Assembly: GCA_947650285.1 (NCBI GenBank)
Contig: CANTFL010001445.1
Coordinates: forward strand, 620,001-684,000
Direction: 5' to 3'
DNA from: Hyaloperonospora brassicae
Taxonomy: Eukaryota > Oomycota > Peronosporomycetes > Peronosporales > Peronosporaceae
Length of the DNA: 64,000 nucleotides
Positions 34,193 to 46,261 of this stretch are shown here, piece by piece (the first letter of the stretch is position 1; each line of letters starts with the position of its first letter). The notes under the pieces are model-generated. The model was not told the DNA's origin. It saw only the letters and a list, made by a program, of their open reading frames with translations, and searched no databases. Position numbers and translations under genes: made by a program.

Positions 34193-35150
34193 TCAAATTA
34201 CTTCCTGGGAACTTCGTTCCACAGGTTGCTGAAGGCCTAATCCTTCAGCAAGTGACTCTTGAGGAATTACTTCCTCAAGTACGTGGGGAATTATTCCCTC
34301 GACGTCTTCTGACTGTGGCTGTGCAAACACAGTCAGGGACCGATCCTCTACGGTCGACTCTCCAGTCGACCTAGGATATCCGTGTTGCCGCTTGTGGGCA
34401 ACCGGTTTACTCTTGCTATGATGTCGCCCGCTAGGCGTACATCCACGTCCCAGTCCACTCGACTTATTCGAGTGGTGGACCTTCTGCGCAGCCTGTACTC
34501 CTGTACAGCCGCCGGGAGCTTGCTCCACAGTGTAGTGATCAACTACACTGTGGTCTTGTGCAGCCGTGCTAACGACCGTACCGCAAGTGAGGCCATCGCA
34601 CTCACTTGCAGAACATCCACACGCTTGTGGACGCTCCAAGATGTTCATCAGATGGCCATCTGATGAACAAGTGACAGGCATCTTCACGTATCGATGCTGC
34701 CAGCTCACCCTTGGCTCGTACCTTATGAGCCAAGGTAATCCCAGGATGAAATCAAATTTATCATCCAGATCTAGTACGATGAAGTCATCATCGTAATGTT
34801 CGCCCTCTAACTTGTAGTGGATTCCTACTACACGTTTCTCAACGGTAATCGATGCGCCTGTTGCAAGGCGCACCGTCATTCTCGTGAGGGGAATGTCGCG
34901 CTCAACGAACTTGATCCTTGCAGCCTCTAGTGACTGGCGACGAACAAACTTGTTCGACGCACCACAGTCTACAAGAGCACGAAGCGACAACTCATTTTTC
35001 GCTTCCAACTTCAAGGTGATGAGCAAAAAGTCATCACCAGGTGCAGAGACACACAATGATTGTGTATCTGGAGCAACTTTTGTCAAGAGATTCGCAAATT
35101 CTCTTGAGGTTGCTGGATCAGTAGGGCGCTCCGCCCCTACTGACCCCGTC
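34193..35150 (-). CDS. pol: E3 aspartic protease (start of pol, -1 frame)
   Basis: Retroviral-type aspartic protease that would cut the gag-pol polyprotein: active-site LVDCGASNKFVRR, flap region ATGASITVEKRVVG, and the C-terminal DKFDFILGLPWLIRYEP box. The frame is open upstream through GSVGAERPTDPAT to the gag overlap and has no own ATG, which fits synthesis by -1 frameshifting at 35158-35152. The frame ends in a TGA at 34193-34195, created by a deletion that E4 and E5 share; E1 reads through this position. Confidence 0.87.
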
Positions 35151-35158
35151 CATTTTTT
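35118..35158 (-). promoter_or_regulatory. -1 ribosomal frameshift signal, gag-pol of E3
   Basis: Same arrangement as in E4 at 48841-48881: slippery heptamer AAAAAAT (minus strand 35158-35152), 8-nt spacer, then a stem of about 11 bp with one bulged G. The gag stop TAG lies inside the stem. Confidence 0.75.
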
Positions 35159-36291
35159 GATGGTCCGTCTCGCTGTTGCGGCTTCGCAACAGCGCTGGAC
35201 CCACGCACATTGCCCTTCTTGGCGAATGGTCGTCCATTTCGCTCAGTACTGTTTGGTACTGGGCGTGGAGCACTACACTCGTAAGCGTAGTGCCCTAACT
35301 TCTGGCAGCGATTGCACTTGTGCAATCGCTTGTTGTTTGAAGAGCTAAGTCTCTATCTCTCAACCTAGCAGAGGTCCATTGGTTCTGGACCTCCGATTTC
35401 TTGTCGTCTCGGTGGGCGATAAGAGTTTGAGCTAGCATAAGCATGTCTCATGCTTAAGTCTTCCTGTTCCGCGACTGATATCGCTTCTTCAAGCGTCTTC
35501 AGCTCAAGGCGGAACAGATTGCTCCTGACGGGCCCTTCTGCGAGCCCTTGCATGAACACCGCAATCAACGTGTGTTCATGGACTGGGTTAGCAGTTATAC
35601 TACTCGCAAGGAGTCGTATATGTTGTGCGTAAGCGTGCACATCACACTTGCCCTGCTTAGGTTTCAGGAGCTCAGAACGATCCCTGAACTCAGCTCGTGG
35701 CGGCTCAAACGTGTGTCTGAGCCGGGACTTGAAGTCATCTAGCGACCTATACACATTTGGGTCGCTACGCTCGAGCCCCAGAGACCAAGTTTTGGCACGT
35801 CCTTCCAAGTGGGTTTGAGCAAATGTGAGTTTCATTTGCTCATCTTCGACGCGACGAGCCCTTACGGCTCTGTCGAGTTCGATAAACCACAGTAACAGGG
35901 ATTTTTCCGGGACTCCACTGTACTTGGAGATGTCAACTTTCATGACTTCGGGACGACGCCCATGTGCCGTCCCACCTACAGCAGCATGGAATTGCTGCTG
36001 TCTCAACATCTCTGTCTGTTGAGCACCGAGTTCTCTCAACTACTCGGCCTGTTGAGAGTCTTGCTGGTGAAGCAAGGCTACTTTCTCCCTTTCGGCGACA
36101 AGTTCACTTTGGATGAACCTGGCTATAGCGGCATGTTGTTGGTCTCTGTCTAGAGACTCCAACATGGCGCTAATGGCGAACTCACCTACGGTAGAACTCA
36201 TTCGTTCTACCGCACTCCATTCGATGTCACTCAAATGGTTGAACCCTTCACGCGTGGCGTGAAAGGTCTCTTCACCATCCAACATGTTCAT
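35137..36291 (-). pseudogene. gag: E3 gag with CCHC knuckle
   Basis: ATG at 36291 (MNMLDGEETFHATREGF). The first 83 codons end at TAG 36040-36042 (QQAE-stop-LRELGAQQ; E5 has Gln codon CAG there), then 224 open codons to a TAG at about 35365 (MDLC-stop), then the knuckle CNRCQKLGHYAYEC and the Ser/Arg-rich tail to GRGQ. The gag protein forms the particle and packages RNA. Same frame throughout, so only the two stops break it. Confidence 0.88.
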
Positions 36292-36317
36292 GTTGGATGC
36301 TGTGGTCCTTGGAAGGA

Positions 36318-36333
36318 CTACAAAGTGCTACCA
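36318..36333 (-). other. Primer binding site of E3
   Basis: On the minus strand TGGTAGCACTTTGTAG begins two bases after the 5' LTR, identical to E4 and E5. Confidence 0.75.
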
Positions 36334-36335
36334 GG

Positions 36336-36729
36336 TGTAACGGGGCACACCCTTGCGTGAACTTAACGCAAGGGTATCGTACCTCTACAAGCGTACACAA
36401 GGCAAGCGAGGAAGCGTAGGATAAGGAAAAGTATACCTGTTGTATTAATATAATTAAGTCTTTTTGTTACTGTCTCTCTGTTTGACTTAACTTAATTATG
36501 TTGATCTAACTGAGTGTATGGTGACGTCTCGTCACCACTCATTGCGCGCGTCTTGCGGCGATTGGTGGGTTGATATCGTCAAGATATCAACCAATGAGCA
36601 GACCATTTGGTCGCTTCACCAATACCACCATAATCGGTGATATTGTTCAAAGAATATTCAACTTAATATTCTTTATTGTCATTCTTTCTTTAAAGTGACA
36701 ATTTCCATGTAACGGGCTGCCCCGTTGCA
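36336..36729 (-). repeat. 5' LTR of E3 (394 bp)
   Basis: Begins (minus strand) TGCAACGGGGCAGCCCG and ends CCCGTTACA. The last 75 bases are almost identical to the 5' LTR of E4 (CGCTTGTAGAGGTACGATACCC), a variant absent from either 3' LTR. Confidence 0.93.
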
Positions 36730-36734
36730 ACCCC

Positions 36735-37139
36735 ATCATATCAAAGTTCGCGACCGCTGCACTGCCTTTGTGCCATATAGATCCGATAAACAAGCATTGT
36801 TCGTTCTCTTCAGGCTGTTTCACGTGTTGGATGCCAATGGTCGGGCGTTTACGTGAGCACACGAACTAACGTGCCCGACGACAGAGTTTGTAGCATAGCG
36901 GTTGGGGCGTACGCTTCGTCGGGAGTGGTCTGCTGCAACATACCCGATGTTACCCGATACTACTCACGGGAGTCAAGACGCATCAAACGAATTGATCAAA
37001 GGCGCGTTTTCGCGCAGCTGGTACATCACCGAAAGCACCAGCAAATATGTACTTTCTTCGACAGAATCAACGATGACAAGAGCTATTATTGCTGAGGATA
37101 GTTATTTGGGGGCATCCCGGAGTTCTGTCGTATTATAAA
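36735..37139. other. Unclassified, possibly LINE 5' region
   Basis: About 400 bases with a few short open stretches on the plus strand and no recognised motif. Could be the worn 5' end of the LINE that follows. Confidence 0.35.
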
Positions 37140-40100
37140 CGTTCTGCAGCGCGAGAAGAGCTGGCGCGGCTGTCGTCCATGCTGTTCAGAATGTGAAAGA
37201 CCAGTAAAAGCGCCTTATATGGCAGAAATGGTGCCACTGTCGATGTAGAGCGAGAGCCTGAGGGATCCAGCGTCACCAGTGGGAAAGACCGTTTGGCGCA
37301 GAGACAGGATATGAAAGTAGCCGAATACAGATTGACCGTACAGCGCAGAGACGGGACAAGCTGACGCCGCATACTTATCGATACAAAACGCAAGTGCTGT
37401 GGAATCTGAAGCCCCCATTACTCCTGGACTTCAAGCTGCACCAGCACGTTTTGCCCGGATCTTTTCGGCTGACAATCTGGTCGATCAGATCCGTGTTGAC
37501 CACTTCCATTTTACAAGCACAAACACAGTGTAAAGGACGAGACTGTATTTATGTCCACTGGCCACTTATACCACCTGCCTGCTTTACCAAGAGCGTTGCT
37601 TGACTTTGTGTCAGTGCCTGACGATCGCTTGATTTCTCCCGCTGCTAATAATGGGCTGATGGTTGACGTCACTGAGACTGAAGTCCTTCACGCCATCACC
37701 GAGCTTAGCCGTCACAAAGCTTCAGGGCCGGACGGTCTTAACAATGACTTCTACAAAGATACGTCCGCTTTACTGGCTCCGGCGCTGGTTCACGTGTGCA
37801 ATCAAATATTGCACGGTTCTCCTATGCCACCTTCCTTTCTAGAAGCGATGATTATCCCTCTTCGGAAAAAGGGTGATTCGCCGGACGCACTTGACTACAG
37901 GCCGATCTCTCTGCTCCAAACCAGCTACAAAATTTTTGCGAAAGTGCTGGCCTCCCGACTACAGCGCGTCTTACCTACACTCATCGGGGAATCGCAACAA
38001 GGTTTTGTTCGAGGTAGACAAATGCAAAAACTGGTCATGATGATGACTGCCCAACTCGCTTCAGCGGAGGAGAGGGCGGATCTATCAGCCGACTTAAGCC
38101 GATCTATTCTCTTACTTGACTTTCGCAAGGCGTACGACACTGTGGACCGAGATTTTCTATACGCGGCATTACAAAGCTTTCAGTTTGACGAAGTGTTTAT
38201 TACGCTCGTCACCCGGATGCATACCGGAACAACCGCTCGGTTTCTGGTGAATGGGGAACTTTCTGAACCAGTTCCTGTCCGGTCCGGAATACGTCAGGGG
38301 TGTCCTCTCGCACCGCTTTTATTTCTACTTGTGGTGGAATTACTTGGGCTGGCTATTCACCAGGCGCCCTCCATCCGGGGTATTCCGGTGCCCAAGGCCT
38401 GCGAGGTGGTGCATACATTCTCCGCGTTTGTGGACGACTCCACCATATTCCTTGAGCATGCCAATCAGTTGGCGCCTGCGTTGGAGCTAGTCTCTAGATT
38501 TGGACAACTCTCGGGCCTTCATGCCCAGCCTGCCAAGAGCAAATTGATTTTTTTAAACACGGCTATCAGGCTACACCAGTATGGTGGCATCTCAGTCTTA
38601 CAACACAGAGAGACAACGCGATACCTGGGGTACGAAGTGGGGACAGGGGCATTATTCGATCGAAACTGGGCGCTTCGGCTTCAGAAAATCCGTCGGCGGC
38701 TTCTCACTGCAGCGAAAGTAGCGACTAGTGTGCAAAATCGTGTCCTCATTCTTAACGCGATCATTTTACCGGCTATCCTGTTCACCGCGGCCGTCTTCGA
38801 TGTGCCGAGCTGGGCGAGAACGGAGATATCTCGGCTGTACCGCCAATTCCTGTGGGCGCACGCTTCTGTGCCTGCCGTACGTCGGCACAAAATTAACCCG
38901 GGTCTCCTCTTTACGCCCCAGAAGGCAGGCGGGGTTGGTCTGGCCTCGTTCGAAGTAGCCGTCAGAACTCAGCGGACGAAGCACGCGTTGCGTTGGCTAA
39001 CGCAGCCGCATGACAAATATTTTACAGCGTGGCGGCGCTGGACATATAGCGTGGGAGGTTCCACATCGGCTCTCGTCCCGGCGCTCCATCCGTCTGCTTC
39101 AACAACGTTTGACATCAGGCGAGGACCTGGTCGTTCCTCTCTGGCGCAGGATCTCGAACGGCTCCTAGCACCCTCCCCTGAACAAGTGCTGTCGATTCGG
39201 GCCAGATTGGACGCGCATCACGCTCGTATGTCTGTCGGGGCGAGCAGTCAGTGGGACGGTGACGAATGGTTAATTTCATACCATCAAACGTTTCCTGACC
39301 ATCCCGCTGTTGCTGATCACCGGATGGATACATTAGCCGCTTTCTGGGGCCGCTTTCACTGGGATGGCAATCCTTGGATTCAAGGGCCAGACGGCAAGCC
39401 CCTAGAGCGGGCCAAATATGCCCGGATACCTCCATGTTCACTGCGCAGTCTGTGCATTCGGCGACTGGGGTCACATGAATTTCAATTTACGTTCCCGTCT
39501 CTCGGCGGTACTTCGTCTCGGCATATGCATTGTAAATTACAACGTTGGGCGACTTCGATCCTGCTCTCGTCACCCCACCTTGCTGTCGGTGCGGGACCGG
39601 TAGAGCCCGGGCTCGTCTTACGTCATCCACCGCCGTTTCGGCGCGCTTATAAATGGTCCCGGGTGCGAGCTGATTTAATTGTCGGGTCCTGTCGGGACCC
39701 TGTCGAGTCCGCGAACTCGGCGATTCGCCTCCGCCAAGATGTCAATGGAATCCATTGGTCGATTGACGGGAATTTACCAGAATTACGGGGGTCGCCTCAG
39801 CAAGTGTCTAACTACTGGGAGCATTCGTACCATCGTACCTTGGTGTTTCATGCCCACCCGGAGCTTCACCGTTTCCCTTGGAGTGTGCCAGAGACGGTGG
39901 CCAATGTAGATGTGTGGACAACGCTTATGAAGCAAGCGTTTCACGTTCATAAACGCCTTCTGCACCCTGGCCTCCAGTCCTGGTTGAAGGACTATGACGC
40001 GCAGGCGGTATCGAATAGTTGGTAGTCAGCTGCATCAAATCAAACGCCTTCCCAAGTTTGGAAACACGCAAACGGGCTAACGGAGTATCAAGTCTGGACA

Positions 40101-40742
40101 TGCTATCGTATCGCGACAAAGCAGCTAAATCTATACCATGCCGGTCGCACGCTGGACAACAGTTGTCGTACGGTGCTGCACTGCCGGGGACGCAAAGAGA
40201 CAGCGGCGCACATTTTCTGGGAGTGCCCAATCGCGCAAGCGTGTTGGTGTCACTTGATAGGACACTGGACCGGTGGGGGTGCGACGAACGCAGTTCTTTC
40301 CACCTTCTTTCAGCACTGCGCCAATCGCAAAGCCCCGCCCATTCCACGTCAGCTGAGTTTGCGGTTGCAAAGCCGTTTTCAAGATGACTCTGACGCCGCA
40401 GCAACAGAATTCGAACGGATCTGGTTCATATTAAGCTCCATCTGCCAAGAACATTTGTGGACCGAGCGGAACTCGGCGGTCTTTAGAGGAGCCGTGACTA
40501 CTCCATCCGCAAGTGTCCAAACGTACTGGAAACGCGGTGTTCGCCAGCTACGGGCAATTGCAATACGCGAGCATCGAGCCGCGGCTACGGCCGTACGAGG
40601 GGCCCGACTTCATGCCTGTCTTGAACTTCTGATTCAAGAGCCCCGTGGACACCCGCCCTACGCGGGTGTCAGCCACGATCCGCTGCCGCGACCGGCGCTC
40701 ATATCCTGGCTCAGGATTTTTCAGACCTCTTGTCCACATTAA
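37140..40742 (+). mobile_element. Non-LTR retrotransposon (LINE), 5' truncated or decayed
   Basis: Defined by its ORF2. No endonuclease domain is visible upstream, and 37140-37550 contains only frame-broken coding-like sequence. No poly(A) tail or target duplication could be assigned, so both ends are approximate. Confidence 0.8.
37551..40742 (+). pseudogene. LINE ORF2: reverse transcriptase and zinc-binding C-terminus
   Basis: 824 codons, then one TAG (40023-40025), then the same frame stays open to 40742. RT blocks are all present: SRHKASGPDGL at 53-63, YRPISLL at 116-122, QQGFVRGRQM at 149-158, LLDFRKAYDTVDR at 188-200, SGIRQGCPLAPLLF at 245-258, active site FVDD at 293-296, and YLGYEVG. 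Beyond the TAG comes a Cys-His zinc motif (HCRGRKETAAHIFWECP) typical of LINE C-termini. This is the arrangement of L1-like elements. The RT catalytic residues are intact and only one stop interrupts the frame, so it is a rather young copy. Confidence 0.9.
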
Positions 40743-41276
40743 ATATGTCAATAGATGATCATGAAACTCCTCCTCCACTTCTACCACCTGCCTCTACTAA
40801 TCAAGCAATCCAGAAGCAGTGATGCCACTCTGAACGACGCAGTTGAACGTCTTGGACACCAGTGAAAGTGCTTTTTATGGCCCGGAAACTGATACAACGA
40901 TCAGGATCGACAGCCTCCCAGTATCTCGCAGCCGCGTGTGGAGAGACTGTGCGATGCGTAGCTGGAGATGACACAGAAGCTCAGCGATACAAATGGCAAG
41001 TGCAGCAGAAACTCAGCTCGCCTGCCACTCGTTGATGAACAATTTGAGCAGCTTCTACCGGATTTTTTTCTCTCGTGTTTCCGTCCACCAGATCGACGCG
41101 CAGCTTGCTTGCTCAAGAGCACGGAGTTACCGCGTCACGACCGGTTCCATACTAACTTCCATATACAATAAATCATTTGTGCAACAAGTTGCAGCGCAGC
41201 GCTGTCAACAGTGATCACAATTCCTTTTGCAGTCCAGTGCGCATTATCCGTTCGCCCCCATATCCACCGCAAGCCC
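40743..41276. other. Intergenic between LINE and effector candidate
   Basis: Nothing recognised. An open plus-strand run (40849-41000 region, DTSESAFYGPETD) may be decayed coding DNA. The promoter of the gene at 41277 should lie here. Confidence 0.35.
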
Positions 41277-41855
41277 ATGAAGCTCCTGAACCTCAATGCA
41301 CTCTTCTTGAGCGCGTCGCTTTTCTTCGCGGCGGATGTCGCTTGGGCCTCTGACGCGTCACCCGAAAAACTGGACTTGGACTCCATCGAGGACACAAAAA
41401 GTCATCGTCGTGGTCTGTTGCGTGGACCAGCAGAGGAGCGCATGGCTCCAGGGGAGCCATGCGCTGAGGGGACTGCGCGCATCATAAGGGAAGTATGGCC
41501 GAAGATCGAGAGCATTGGTATGAGCACAGAAACAGTGGCGGAGAATGCGGGCCATGTCGCTATACCTTCAGCGTCGGGTGAGAGGATAAATGGCTGGGGC
41601 AGGGACCATTTGTTGGAAAAATACGGTTCGGTAATCGATGGGGCAAACCAGGGTCGAGCCTACACAGAAGCAGACATCTCCTTTCTTCGCAAGGTCGATG
41701 ACGCTATTAGGAATTCCCTCGTCAAACCACTACGCACAACCGAATCGGTGGAGGAGGCCGCAAAGGAGCTGGCGTTGAGGGAACAAGTCGAACGTGCACT
41801 CAACAATGTTGTTGCCAATAGGCGATTCGAAGGGGCTGGACGCGCCACAGAGTAA
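41277..41855 (+). CDS. Secreted RxLR-like effector candidate
   Basis: 192 residues. I start at ATG 41277 because the next residues form a classic signal peptide (MKLLNLNALFLSASLFFAAD, likely cleaved after AWA at about 24); the upstream in-frame ATG at 41211 would bury it. After the signal lies RRGLLR at 44-49 followed by EER at 53-55. Oomycete effectors have RxLR then EER at these positions; here the RxLR box is degenerate (GLLR). The rest is polar and mostly helical with no recognised domain or WY motif. The frame ends at 41855, but another frame is open to 41991, so a late frameshift is possible. Such proteins act inside plant cells; function here is unknown. Intronless, as is usual for this class. 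Confidence 0.6.
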   Translation: MKLLNLNALFLSASLFFAADVAWASDASPEKLDLDSIEDTKSHRRGLLRGPAEERMAPGEPCAEGTARIIREVWPKIESIGMSTETVAENAGHVAIPSASGERINGWGRDHLLEKYGSVIDGANQGRAYTEADISFLRKVDDAIRNSLVKPLRTTESVEEAAKELALREQVERALNNVVANRRFEGAGRATE

Positions 41856-42881
41856 GGAAGCGCCGTCTGCTCTTTCAAGTAACCGCACGGGAACCCGAGA
41901 GGAAGCCACTGCGACGGATTTGACAGCTCACGACGCCCAACAGTTCGTTCAGCACGCGCACGCACTGGGCCAGAGCATCCAGCGGGAGTAGCAACAGCAC
42001 AACGAAGATCGAGTATCTGGCCCAACTCTGAAGACGGTCTTTCACTTACATTTCATGGACCATTTGCTTCAATATTCTATGAATCGATCGTACTAATATT
42101 ATAGCACACGTTCGTCTTTTGCAATCTGTTCTTTTCTTTTTTTACTGATGAGTCGGCAGTGGGGCGTTGTGTCGCTCGGTGCGAACTCTGATAGTGAGAG
42201 GGTGGGTGTAGCAGAGGTCAACAAGACCTGCATACTCACGGCAACGACGACAAGCGACAGTGCTGCGTTGTTGACATTGGTCGTACTGTTACGGCTCGGG
42301 CTCTCGTTGGACAGCATGACGTGCGTGTGCATGAGCTGGAACAAGTGCCTCCAGACTTAGACCGCTGCTACGTACAGTCAGTCACCTGCGCTCGTTCGTC
42401 CCGTTCGCGCGCTGTTTGACGTGGCGCGACCGACGCCAGACACGACTCCGCGCACGTGCATTGGCGAGTCACGTGGACCTTCGCGATCGCCGACAAAGTG
42501 AAGCTGCTGGCACTCGCGTGGAGGCCGGTGCTTCCTCCTCGCAACGCCCGTTAGACGCACAAGCGCATTGTAACGGGGCGAGCCCGTTACATTTTTCAAG
42601 GGTAGTGATTTTTTTATCCACACTTTTACTATTTTAGCCCCCTGGAACCAAAACAGGGTGTATTTTACAACATATACGGAATCAATAATGGTTACTATAT
42701 CAATTGGTATTACGCACTACCATTCACTTTGTAACTTCACAACTACCATAAGGAATTGCTTGATATTTAATGGATTCTGATGGGTTCTTCGATGTCAAGT
42801 ATCCTTCAGCAAGAATATGTTCACGGCTCTCCAATTAAAGGCGCACAAGCTTAAGTTTTCTCTTTCTATCTTCAGGTCCGA
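41856..42881. other. Intergenic, no gene supported
   Basis: About 1 kb. Open frames of 70-81 codons on both strands (42099-42360) overlap each other and show no motif. An orphan LTR-tip palindrome lies at 42569-42591. Confidence 0.4.
42569..42591. repeat. Orphan LTR terminal palindrome (23 bp)
   Basis: TGTAACGGG-GCGAG-CCCGTTACA, the same inverted repeat that opens the family A and B LTRs, but the following bases (TTTTTCAAGGGTAG) do not match any LTR here. It may be the tip of another LTR family. Confidence 0.6.
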
Positions 42882-44638
42882 CTATAAAAAAGCGAAAATG
42901 ATTGTTGTGTGCAACTGATTAGGATCACACAAGTCTACTGCTGTCGCGCGAAAGACCAAGACAAAATGTACAGGATGCGAGCACCGACTCGTAGCGCGAC
43001 AAATCGGCGTTGACAAGACGTGGCAGGTGACTCGACATGAAAGAGAGCACAACCACGACATATCCACAAACCTCGACATGCATTCTCGCGCTAGACGGCT
43101 AACAATTGAGCAGCAAAGCAAGCGCATTCGACTGAAGAGAGCAGGTATTTGCGGCCAAAAGAGCAACTTGCGTTACATAGATAGGAATATCCAGACTTCT
43201 GCAGCGTAAGCAGGTACATATATAATGACAAACAGAAGAAGAACAGAGAGCACTTGAATGAACGTATGCCGCTCAAAGCGCTGTTCGACGAGCTGCAAGC
43301 AAAAAACTACTGCTATGATCTCAATCTTGACGCAACAGATCAAATATGCCGCTTGATACTTGCAAATTCTCAATCCATCGCTCTTGCTGCAGGGTTCTGT
43401 GAAGTCATCGTACTCGACCGCACGTACAAGACAAACAAGCTCATGATGCCTATGCCCAATTGTGTCAGCGTCACCCATTTGGCAAGTCATTCCTCATTTG
43501 CACAACATTTATACCAAGCGAGGACGAGAATAATAACGAATGGGCTCAAACCTATTTTTAGGAAGGTGCATAAGAGTCTAAGATATGACAAAAACTCCGC
43601 GAATTCTGGTCAGCGACAACAATTTGGCTCTTCAAAACGCTGAGCCATAAGTATTTTCGAATGCAACAAGATTGCTGTGCCGCTCGCACGTAAATAAAAA
43701 TGTTGTTGCCAGGTGCAAAGTTCACTAAACAAATGGCGATGAATAAAAAAGATTATTGCGGACTGGAGCGCTCTCTGCTGTGCATCAAGTGTCGAAGCTT
43801 TTGAAGCACAATAGGACGAATTTTGGATCAAATACCGACATCTCGCTTTCGTCACAATCTACCTAGATAGAACGTGCGTCAATCACAAAGATAAGTTTGT
43901 TGAAGCGTGGGTGAAAAACGGCTTTCACCTTGGCAGTTTTACTACATCTAGAGATGAGTCAGTACCTTCGTACCTGACGCGTTTTTTGCGATCGTCAATT
44001 TGGTGATCTTCTCGCAGTGTTTTAAAGTCTCCACTTGGCAATCGAGAACCAAGTTGTGGTGCTGATCATGATGCACGTGATGATTTTATGAAACGAACAA
44101 CATTCGCAGCAGCGCCCATATACACCCAGGTGGTGTACAAGGTTTCATCTTATGCGCTCACGCTCGTCCACGAACACCATGCATCCACCTATCAATGTAA
44201 TATCAAGTTCCGATTGAATATGGGCCTACCGTGCAAGCACTATGCTCAAAAACTAATAGACGCTGATGCTCCCTTCACACAAAATAGTTTTGACTTGCAT
44301 TGGTGGTTGGAAAAGTATAATTCTGCTTCTGCTGCAGAAGATGTAAAGAGCAAAATTGGATTTGTTAACTTGGTTAAACATCTATTTTAAGTTTTTACGC
44401 AGCACCAACCCATAAGAAAATTTCTAGTCGAGCCCACATCACAGATACAATATTGACCGGTCCAAGAATGTCGGTGAGAGATCCAGTCGAAACAAAACCA
44501 AAAGGAATAACATCCAGAGCAACAAACCAACAAAAGCAGCTGCGAGACCCGTCTGCGCTTGAGTATATCGAGGGGTCTGCTATCTTGACTCGGAAGTGCA
44601 GTACCTGCAGCCAATATGGGCACAACAAGCGCTCATGA
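42882..44638 (+). mobile_element. Decayed Mutator-like (MULE) transposase
   Basis: Pieces in order on the plus strand: a zinc-binding N-terminus (KCTGCEHRLVARQIG, then HEREHNHD; 42950-43060), a helical segment (RLTIEQQSKRIRLKRAG), the first catalytic Asp block (FCEVIVLDRTYKTNKLMMPM, about 43400-43455), a block equivalent to SEDENNNEWAQTYF in another frame (about 43525), YLDRTCVNHKDKFVEAWV with TTSRDES (about 43860-43960), the SWIM zinc motif (CNIKF...GLPCKHYAQ, 44190-44245) and a C-terminal knuckle (CSTCSQYGHNKRS, to 44638). The order is that of MULE/FAR1-type transposases. At least four frameshifts; not functional. Terminal inverted repeats were not found. Confidence 0.82.
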
Positions 44639-45615
44639 AATAATTTTGCAAGGGTGTAAGAGAACCCCGTAACGTACACCGATCACCGAATCGGTTAGAG
44701 ACTTAGGCAAAGTAAAACGCGCGTCACTCATTGGTCATGGCGGACAGAGCATTGTGGTCTATGTATTGTCAACTGCATGGTTACAAACACACCAAGAATT
44801 TAAGAAAAGAATAAAGCAAAATCGGAATCGCACCTGCGGGTCATACTGTACGAGAAATCATCATGTTCGCAGTCTACTTTGTTCCCGATTATCGTAAAGC
44901 TGATTTAGGGCCAGTTTTTTAGTGAACGACACGTTTTTGCTATTCTTGTTATTCTTCGTGTGATATCTTTATTTAGGTATGCATTTAGATTATGTACCAG
45001 CTTGTTATCCGATTATTACGCAACCACGGCACTGTGAAACGTTCGTATGAAGCACTAAAAAAGTTCTGCAAAGTCGTATAGCGCCGCCTGAGATCACGCT
45101 CGTGCGCAACTGTCGTTAGCAAGATTCTACATCTCTAGCATCCGTCTTCCGGACATCCTAGGAGTGTTCGGCATCCGCTTGACATTATAGGAGATATATT
45201 TTCATTGATGTCAGCTCTAACCGAGATTATAATCCGTCTTTTCGACAATACTTACATTGTATAACACTTATTTACCCGCTTGTTTTCTGCAGCAAGAAAT
45301 ATTTCGTGAAATTTCGGTTAAACTTTCTCTGTTAATCTCACCTACTTCTTGTAGTACTGCAAACATTTATATACAGACTAGCTTCTAGATATCCGTATCT
45401 AGAAGCTCGTACAACTGCAACCTTGGTGTCTCACTATCCGTGATAACATTGTCGTTCGCCAGTTGAACGCACAATATGTCAACGCTTATATTCCCAATAG
45501 ACGTAGGACAATGTTGTACGCAAGATTATACTGTTATACAAACGCCATACGGGGCGTGTGACATTGTGCATCGCACTATGCTATAATAAATAGAAGGTCC
45601 CTGTTCCGTTCTAGG
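44639..45615. other. AT-rich intergenic region
   Basis: About 980 bases without a supported gene. One short hairpin (CTTCTAGATA...TATCTAGAAG, 45384-45408) is visible. Confidence 0.45.
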
Positions 45616-46052
45616 GGGTGAAAATATCATTACCCCATATTAATATCAAATTTGAAAATCAAATTTTTCGATACTATTCAATTGACACTACTCGTAAGGA
45701 GTAAGGCTGAAGGATGATGACCCTTGAGGGAATTAATATTTCTTTGATGGGTTGCTCCAGTTGATGGTTGATGTTCATGGTACATCAACCAGAATAACCA
45801 CCAATCACTAATGGGACACGCGCAATGGGTGGTGAGCAAGAAACTCACATAGGAGATTGAAGTTTAATAAAGTTATCTCAAGACAAAGATGGTTGATTAA
45901 AAAATATAACTGTATTAAATACAGTTCTACTTTTTTACTTCGACAAACCTTTCGAGTTTTGCCTAATTCGCTGCGCTTTTTCACTCCACGTGTACGTATG
46001 GCCTTGTGCACACAACATTGTGTTGAATTGGCGCAAGCTGTTCCCCGTTGCA
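45616..46052 (+). repeat. LTR, family B-like, plus orientation, 5' end altered
   Basis: Matches the reverse complement of 46262-46707 (TCGTAAGGAGTAAGGCTGAA; CACACAACATTGTGTTGAAT; end CCCCGTTGCA at 46052). The 5' end is diverged, so the start is approximate. Probably a solo LTR. Confidence 0.75.
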
Positions 46053-46261
46053 CGGAAGAAACGCGGACGCGTGTGGTTTAATCACATGTCGCCTGTTTTT
46101 CTGCCTGCGTAGTTGCGCGCAGTGGTCCGTCATGACTATTCACCTTTTCGACTTCTCAAGCACTTGTCATTACCAAATCTTGCAAGTGAAATCGCGTGCA
46201 TGTCGACCACAATCAGAGACTTGACCGACCCGATACTCTACGCACGTGGCCGTAGCTTCCG

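Larger units (their letters stand above)
28744..36729 (-). mobile_element. Complete Ty3/gypsy element E3 (family A), minus strand
   Basis: LTRs at both ends and the same 5 bases, ACCCC, on each flank (28739-28743 and 36730-36734) show a bona fide integration. Internal order from right to left: primer site, gag, frameshift site, protease, RT/RNase H, integrase-chromodomain (intact frame), antisense gene, purine tract. E3 is an inverted duplicate of E4 (paired coordinates sum to about 83999). The two LTRs of E3 differ from each other by roughly 8-11%. Confidence 0.95.

Noticed and set aside
42099..42360. Small genes on either strand
   Set aside because: The two frames overlap each other, lack motifs and have no supporting context.
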